From Ciona savignyi (lineage: Eukaryota; Chordata; Ascidiacea; Phlebobranchia; Cionidae): 64,000 nucleotides of DNA. Each line of letters starts with the position of its first letter. Position 1 is the stretch's first letter. Of this stretch, positions 59,713 through 64,000 are shown piece by piece. The stretch spans positions 368,820 to 432,819 of the forward strand of contig CH001257.1 of the NCBI GenBank assembly GCA_000149265.1. Direction: 5' to 3'. Below the pieces are notes generated by a model. That model made no database searches and had not been told where the DNA came from. It was given only the letters and a program-made list of their open reading frames with translations. A program made the position numbers and the translations under genes.

Positions 59713-60963
59713 CTAGACAGTGTCAACCACGTGTGTAACCACTCATATTTGTAAAACACACTTTGTATGCTATATATTCATGCGAGCAGGGTCCCCAACC
59801 ACAACTTGTATTTTATAAACCGAGAATGTATTTTGTTTCTGCAAGCATAAACGCATGGGTCCCTGAGGTAACAATCCGATCTAGTTATCCATGTCAATTA
59901 CACAATATATGTTATTGTCAGATATGTGCACGCCAGTCCATGTTATCGAACATTCCAGAACGTTTTAACCGGACTGCCATAGTTTTGTTTCTGCAAGCAT
60001 AAACGCATGGGTCCCATAGTTATCAAACCAAACTTATTTTCCATGTGTAGAAAAAAAGAATAGGCTAATCGTGTTATTTCACCACAAATGTTTTATATCA
60101 AAGCCTTTTGTCAAGCGCTGCAATGAAATGAAGCTAAATTTCGAAAACAGCCCGATTAAGTTTTTTTATGGATTCGGAGAATCTCCTTCGGTTTAGTAGA
60201 TAAATTTCTATTTCTTACTTATCTGGGTAATGTTATCTAAGAATTCTTGAAGTTTTAATGCGATTTTACAAGTCCTTGTTGAAGATGTGATGGGCGATAG
60301 GGCACGCCTGTCACAATCCTGATTTAGGATCAAATCATAATTTTTAGGGTATTTCCCTGGGCAATTCTTTAATTACTTCTAAGAGGTAAAGCAGTGACTA
60401 CTGCACTATCATTCCACCAAATCTGATTAAAATTGGAGCAGCGGTTCAAGCGTCATGCCAAATAAAGCTACATTTTTGGGAAAAATACCGTTTTGGTTTT
60501 TAACGTTCCAGGGGAATTTCCCTGGATTTATCACCCAAACTTTTGGTTTCTAAATATCTAGACTATGTTGTCTAACAAATAACAAAGTTTCATTACGATT
60601 TCGTTATTATTTCTAGCAGATGTCGGGGTGATATGACATGCCTGTCACAATCATGATTGAAGAACAAAATTTTATTTTTTAGAGTATTTACCTAGGTAAA
60701 TTTTGATTTCTTCTCATTGTTATATCAGTGAGTAATGCAACTACCTTTCACCAAATCTGAATAAAATTGGAGCAACCGTTCAAGCGCTATGCGAAAAAAA
60801 GTCATTTTTTTGTAAAAAATACAGTTTTGGTTTTTAACATCCCAGGAGAATTCCCTTAGATTTATCTCCAAGAATTTTGGTTTCTACATATCGAAACCAT
60901 GTTGTCTAACAAATAAAAAAATTTCATTACGATTTCATTATTCCTTCTTGTAGATGTCGGGGC

Positions 60964-61094
60964 TGTAGTGTTCAACACACTTTAGGTATAATACGTCCTT
61001 TATTATAAGTGTGTCGAGATGGAAAGAGACTGACGAGAGAGGTGCCTCCGGCTTATATAGCCGGCATAACATAGAGATCTTAAATATCACTACA
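60964..61094 (-). repeat. 3' LTR of the Gag-MEX3 element
   Basis: 131 bases, TGTAGTG..CACTACA with 7-base inverted ends. AATAAA and the TATA box lie on the minus strand. Confidence 0.95.
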
Positions 61095-62051
61095 TCCCCC
61101 TTTAAAGGATAATGAAAATAAAGAGGCCAGAAATTTAGGTACTATATCAATAACAAACAGTAATATAAAAGCATAACACGTCTCCATCCGGAAACCGTTA
61201 TTCTTGAATTCATTGTCAGTGTTCTGTTGTTGGGTGCCGGTCCTTGTGGCGATAATGGCCTTGATTTCCGCTTTTGCCTTCTCTACGTTTTCCGGTAGAC
61301 CCGTTACTTTGAACACTGGCTCTTTATCGCGGCTCGGTGTCACTATGTACGTGTGGGTCATCTTCTGGATTCGTTTAATGGTCGCCCCTTTGGACCCCAC
61401 CACCAACCCCACGATTCGGTAGGGCACTTTCACGGTGATGGTTACGGGTGAACGATTATCGTCGGAAGATACGCTAGTTGGACCGTTTCTTTTCGCGTGC
61501 TTATTACGAGTTGCGCGAATTTGTGTGAAATGTTCAGCAGCGGATTGGACGTCTCTGCGAGCCATTGCGACGTCCTCCTTTTGGCCGGTAACCACAAACA
61601 CTGGCTCCTCCCCACGCATCGGGGTTTTAATGTAAGTGTTCGTCTTCGCCCGGAGCGCTTTAATCTTGCATCCTCGTCTTCCAACAATTTCTGCGACATG
61701 TTCCGAGCTCGGTACGGGCACGCATTCAGTCACGATTTGACCTTTCTTGATTTTCGTGACCTTATCATCGGAATAGGTTGAAATCCTTCCTAGGTAGGCA
61801 TCTGATTCTTCCGGAGTGATCAACGGTTGCAATCGATGCTTCGATTTACAAACAGTCTTAAAGTGACCACGTTTATGACAATAAAAACATACTGCGCTTC
61901 TTGCAGGACAACTTGCTCTTTCGTGCGATGATGAGCCGCCACACCATAGGCAGTTATTTGGCTTACGTCGGCATTGATTACTTCCCCGCGCCACGCTTGT
62001 CCTTGTAGATGCTTTTCTACTGGCGTGCACCGCGTCCAACGATTGTTTTCG
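61080..62051 (-). CDS. Zinc-knuckle and captured MEX3 double-KH domain ORF of the LTR element
   Basis: The open frame follows gag in the +1 frame and has no ATG of its own at the start (counted here from the TTG at 62039). Residues 30-44 ([15 protein letters not shown]) and 51-64 ([14 protein letters not shown]) are nucleocapsid zinc knuckles; the first has one extra residue. From about residue 103 the protein is MEX3-like. KH1 reads [17 protein letters not shown] with GRRG at 120-123, then NTYIKTP and [11 protein letters not shown]2 is at about 199-267 ([24 protein letters not shown] at 215-218), followed by [15 protein letters not shown]. No intron interrupts either KH domain, which is expected for capture of a spliced mRNA. 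The MEX3 RING end is absent. The frame runs through the purine tract into the LTR. Both GxxG loops are intact, so RNA binding is plausible. Confidence 0.9.
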   Translation of the reverse strand, partial: RKQSLDAVHASRKASTRTSVARGSNQCRRKPNNCLWCGGSSSHERASCPARSAVCFYCHKRGHFKTVCKSKHRLQPLITPEESDAYLGRISTYSDDKVTKIKKGQIVTECVPVPSSEHVAEIVGRRGCKIKALRAKTNTYIKTPMRGEEPVFVVTGQKEDVAMARRDVQSAAEHFTQIRATRNKHAKRNGPTSVSSDDNRSPVTITVKVPYRIVGLVVGSKGATIKRIQKMTHTYIVTPSRDKEPVFKVTGLPENVEKAKAEIKAIIATRTGTQQQNTDNEFKNNGFRMETCYAFILLFVIDIVPKFLASLFSLSFKGGCSDI

Positions 62052-62589
62052 TTCCTCTTTTTAAAGTAATTTGTTGTTGCTTCACAACTTCGGTATTTCT
62101 AACCATGTTTATCGCTCTTTCGAGGGTTAAATCGCCGATCATCTGTAACCGTTCAGATAGTGAATCGTCGCTAATACCCACGACTATTCTATCTCTTAAC
62201 ATTTCGTCTCTGAGCGTTCCATAGTTGCAGTTTTCCGACATTTTATAGAGTGATGTGATAAAATCATCTATAGGCTCCCCAGCCTGTTGCGAGCGTCGAT
62301 TAAACTTTGCCCTTTCAAAGATTACATTTTGATGCACGTTGAAGTGCGCCGTAAACTTAGTTTTTACGGTTTCATATCTTCCTTTTTCCGCTTCCGTTAA
62401 ATTAAACGAGCATAGGATGTCTTCCCCCTTATTGCCTAATAAGTACATTAAGGTAATTACTTGCTTGGACTGTGATTCGTCCAACAGTCCCGATGCTTCC
62501 CGGTACCTCTCGAATCTTCGGATCCATGCAGACCATGCTTCTGGAAAACTGAAGTCGAATACTTCCGGTGGAGCTATTTGAAACGACAT
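62017..62589 (-). CDS. Gag (capsid part) of the LTR element
   Basis: 190 residues from the ATG at 62589, only 17 bases after the 5' LTR. Motifs: [72 protein letters not shown] and LRDRIVVGI. This is the retrotransposon gag domain of Ty3/gypsy-type elements, which forms the particle shell. The stop (TAG at 62017) comes just before the zinc-knuckle region. The +1 frame opens at an A-rich TTTAAAAAG near 62055, so a +1 shift there would make one Gag-zinc knuckle-KH protein. This could be programmed or a one-base mutation. Confidence 0.88.
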   Translation of the reverse strand: MSFQIAPPEVFDFSFPEAWSAWIRRFERYREASGLLDESQSKQVITLMYLLGNKGEDILCSFNLTEAEKGRYETVKTKFTAHFNVHQNVIFERAKFNRRSQQAGEPIDDFITSLYKMSENCNYGTLRDEMLRDRIVVGISDDSLSERLQMIGDLTLERAINMVRNTEVVKQQQITLKRGTKTIVGRGARQ

Positions 62590-62605
62590 CTCACTTCTGA
62601 CACCA

Positions 62606-62736
62606 TGTAGTGTTCAACACACTTTAGGTATAATACGTCCTTTATTATACGTGTGTCGAGATGGAAAGAGACTGACGAGAGAGATGCCTCTGGCTTATAT
62701 AGCCGGCATAACATAGAGATCTTAAATATCACTACA
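62606..62736 (-). repeat. 5' LTR of the Gag-MEX3 element
   Basis: 131 bases. It differs from the other LTR at three positions and is directly followed (in element sense) by the tRNA-Leu-type primer-binding site. Confidence 0.95.
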
Positions 62737-63009
62737 GGGGCGACATGCCATGCCTGTCACAATCATGATTTAAGAACAAAATCTTATTTTTTACGGTATT
62801 TACCTAGGTAATTTTCTTATTTCTTCTAATTGTTATATCAGTGAGTAATGCACTTACATTCCACCAAATCTGAATAAAATTGGAGCAGCCGTTCAAGCGC
62901 TATGCCTAAAAAAGTCATTTTTTTGTAAAAAAATACCGTTTTTGGGTTTTAACGTCCCAGGGGAATTCCCCTTGACTTATCATTTTTTCAAATGGGACAC
63001 ATAATTATT

Positions 63010-63293
63010 GTCTACAGTGAAGGAACAATATCGTTTTCTGTTTTATTATAACACGCACAACTCATCTGATTTAGGGAGCTTAACCGTCCGTTTATTAATA
63101 TTGCCCTGACAGACAACGAGCAAAAGCAAAACAAAACAGTTGTATAGTAATGTTTTTTTGGTAAACAATAATAGTAAAGTAACTACACGTCGTGGCGTGG
63201 ACGAGTTTGGGAACAAAAAATGAAGTGACAATGTAGCATTTTGGAGGTGTTCGTCTTCTTTATGCCACCGGACACAAACTCCTGTACCGGCTT
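63010..63293. other. 3' untranslated and downstream region of the transporter gene
   Basis: AT-rich and no gene seen. On the minus strand it lies directly after the stop codon of the SLC49-like gene. Confidence 0.4.
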
Positions 63294-64000
63294 TTAATCA
63301 AGCAAAGGCGCCATTTCTGGTAAATTTTCAGCTTCCCATCTTTTAAAGCGCATAGGCACAGAAGAAATGAGCAACAATCCTACAATGGCGAATGAAACCG
63401 GTAAAGCAGTTGCTACGCTGGGTCCGTAGTTAGTTAACAACGCTCTCATTAGAATCGGGTATGTCGTGCGAAAACACCCCAACACCACCAAGCTTAACGA
63501 AAGAACGAGGTGTGGTGATATAGGATACGTCACTTCTACAAGCAACTCAAACTTACACGTGTTCGCCGACCCTGCCCCTATTCCAATGAGCAGCACTCCC
63601 GTGTAAACAAGAAATAACAGATTAAAATACATTCCTAGGAACACCATAGTACATGACACGCTACTTATGATGGCACTGACGATCATTACGGCTCTATATC
63701 GTTCACTCTTTGTTATAAGAGGACCGGACGCTAGGGCGGATATAGTAAAAAGCACCCATGAGCCGAGAAGAGCAAAACCGGAGTGCTTGTTTAAATTAGG
63801 CTCACCAGGAAAGTTTTTATGGAGCATTGATGACAATAGAATGGTGTAGCATCGTAAGAGCGGGCATATAATCGATGAAACTAAGGTCACAATGAGAAAT
63901 TGCGGAGAAAAAACGACCTTTTTCATCACATCATATATTTGAAGAATAAATCTTTTCAAAGTGATTTCTTTCTTTGCTTCAGCTCTGATCTTTTTTAGTT
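63294..64000 (-). CDS. SLC49/FLVCR-like MFS transporter, C-terminal half (runs off the window)
   Basis: The open frame extends from the window edge to TAA at 63294-63296, about 235 residues. It begins with a charged cytoplasmic loop (KKIRAEAKKEITLKR), as between TM6 and TM7 of MFS proteins. Six membrane segments follow: SPQFLIVTLVSSIICPLL, the segments around GFALLGSWVLFTISALASG, AVMIVSAIISSVSCTMVF, LLFLVYTGVLLIGIGAG and LVLSLSLVVLGCF, and VATALPVSFAIVGLLL. The SERYR motif after TM8 and the FELLVEVTYP motif match the SLC49 family (FLVCR1/2, DIRC2), plasma- or organelle-membrane carriers of haem, choline or related solutes. The substrate is not predictable here. The half encoding TM1-6 lies beyond 64000. 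The sequence after the stop is not coding. Confidence 0.72.
   Translation of the reverse strand, partial: LKKIRAEAKKEITLKRFILQIYDVMKKVVFSPQFLIVTLVSSIICPLLRCYTILLSSMLHKNFPGEPNLNKHSGFALLGSWVLFTISALASGPLITKSERYRAVMIVSAIISSVSCTMVFLGMYFNLLFLVYTGVLLIGIGAGSANTCKFELLVEVTYPISPHLVLSLSLVVLGCFRTTYPILMRALLTNYGPSVATALPVSFAIVGLLLISSVPMRFKRWEAENLPEMAPLLD

Larger units (their letters stand above)
60964..62736 (-). mobile_element. Complete pol-less LTR retrotransposon carrying Gag and MEX3 KH domains
   Basis: The two LTRs of 131 bases (60964-61094 and 62606-62736) differ at only three sites by my reading, begin TGTAGTG and end CACTACA. The target duplication GGGGC is at 60959-60963 and 62737-62741. In element orientation (minus) the 5' LTR is the right one. 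The primer-binding site starts directly after it (TGGTGTCAGAAGTG, complementary to the 3' end of a tRNA-Leu(CAG)-type tRNA). A purine tract (AAAGGGGGA) directly precedes the 3' LTR. Each LTR has a TATA box (GCTATATAAGCC) and AATAAA. The 1.5-kb inner part has no protease, RT, RNase H or integrase, so it must be mobilised in trans. Few LTR differences suggest a fairly recent insertion. Confidence 0.95.
59713..63009 (-). mobile_element. Tandem-unit (Helitron-like) element 5, split by an LTR element
   Basis: The minus-strand end CTAGACAGTGTCAACC is at 59713, followed by the subterminal block, then ~330-base units to 60963. The series is interrupted by the LTR element at 60964-62736 and resumes at 62737, ending at the ATGGGACACATAATTATT end near 63000. 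The broken unit reads through cleanly when the insert and one GGGGC copy are removed. Confidence 0.75.

Noticed and set aside
61204..61781. Plus-strand frames across the LTR element
   Set aside because: Antisense shadows of the zinc-knuckle-KH frame, without domains.

Overview
This is animal nuclear DNA and almost certainly from a sea squirt of the genus Ciona. It is AT-rich, its genes are split by short introns with canonical GT/AG borders, a tRNA-headed SINE of the type common in Ciona recurs throughout, and the recognisable genes are metazoan. One 100-base run of N (52991-53090) is an assembly gap. I see no prokaryotic features, CRISPR or true tRNA/rRNA genes.

Left two thirds (1-41650): a dispersed, segmentally duplicated family of small two-exon genes for secreted cationic peptides. 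Six copies look intact: 1628-1901 (-), 5288-5642 (-), 6355-6697 (+), 18109-18451 (+), 38242-38589 (-) and 40487-40867 (-). Two are broken (21806-21971, 34034-34382). Three further relics keep the promoter side but have no exons. Each precursor has a signal peptide, a furin-type RERR site, an acidic spacer, a second furin-type site (RVKR) and a 20-30 residue basic tail. The copies share a promoter module (TTCCGGAA, then a TATA box). A second, unrelated small secreted peptide gene lies at 16111-16767, and a four-membrane-segment claudin/PMP22-like gene at 26592-27863. Between them sit long elements made of ~330-base tandem units that carry the palindrome AGGGGAATTCCCCT and end in CTAG before T (Helitron-like), two hAT elements with perfect 8-base target duplications, and tRNA-SINEs. 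One hAT carries a decayed LTR retrotransposon (BEL/Pao-type gag).

Middle and right (42900-57000): a complete six-exon gene for a secreted fibrinogen-domain protein (42918-45327), and on the minus strand a gene of at least 22 exons (47878-56872) whose N-terminal half carries three Mind-bomb-type SH3-like repeats. Every exon junction I could follow keeps the reading frame, but the only recognised domain is this repeat, and no RING or ankyrin region is visible.

Right end (59713-64000): another tandem-unit element is interrupted by a young, complete but pol-less LTR retrotransposon (60964-62736; 131-base LTRs, 5-base target duplication, tRNA-Leu-type primer site, polypurine tract). Its gag and zinc knuckles are joined to the two KH RNA-binding domains of a MEX3 protein. 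This captured host gene inside a retroelement is the most striking object in the window. The window closes inside the last exon of an SLC49/FLVCR-like transporter gene on the minus strand.
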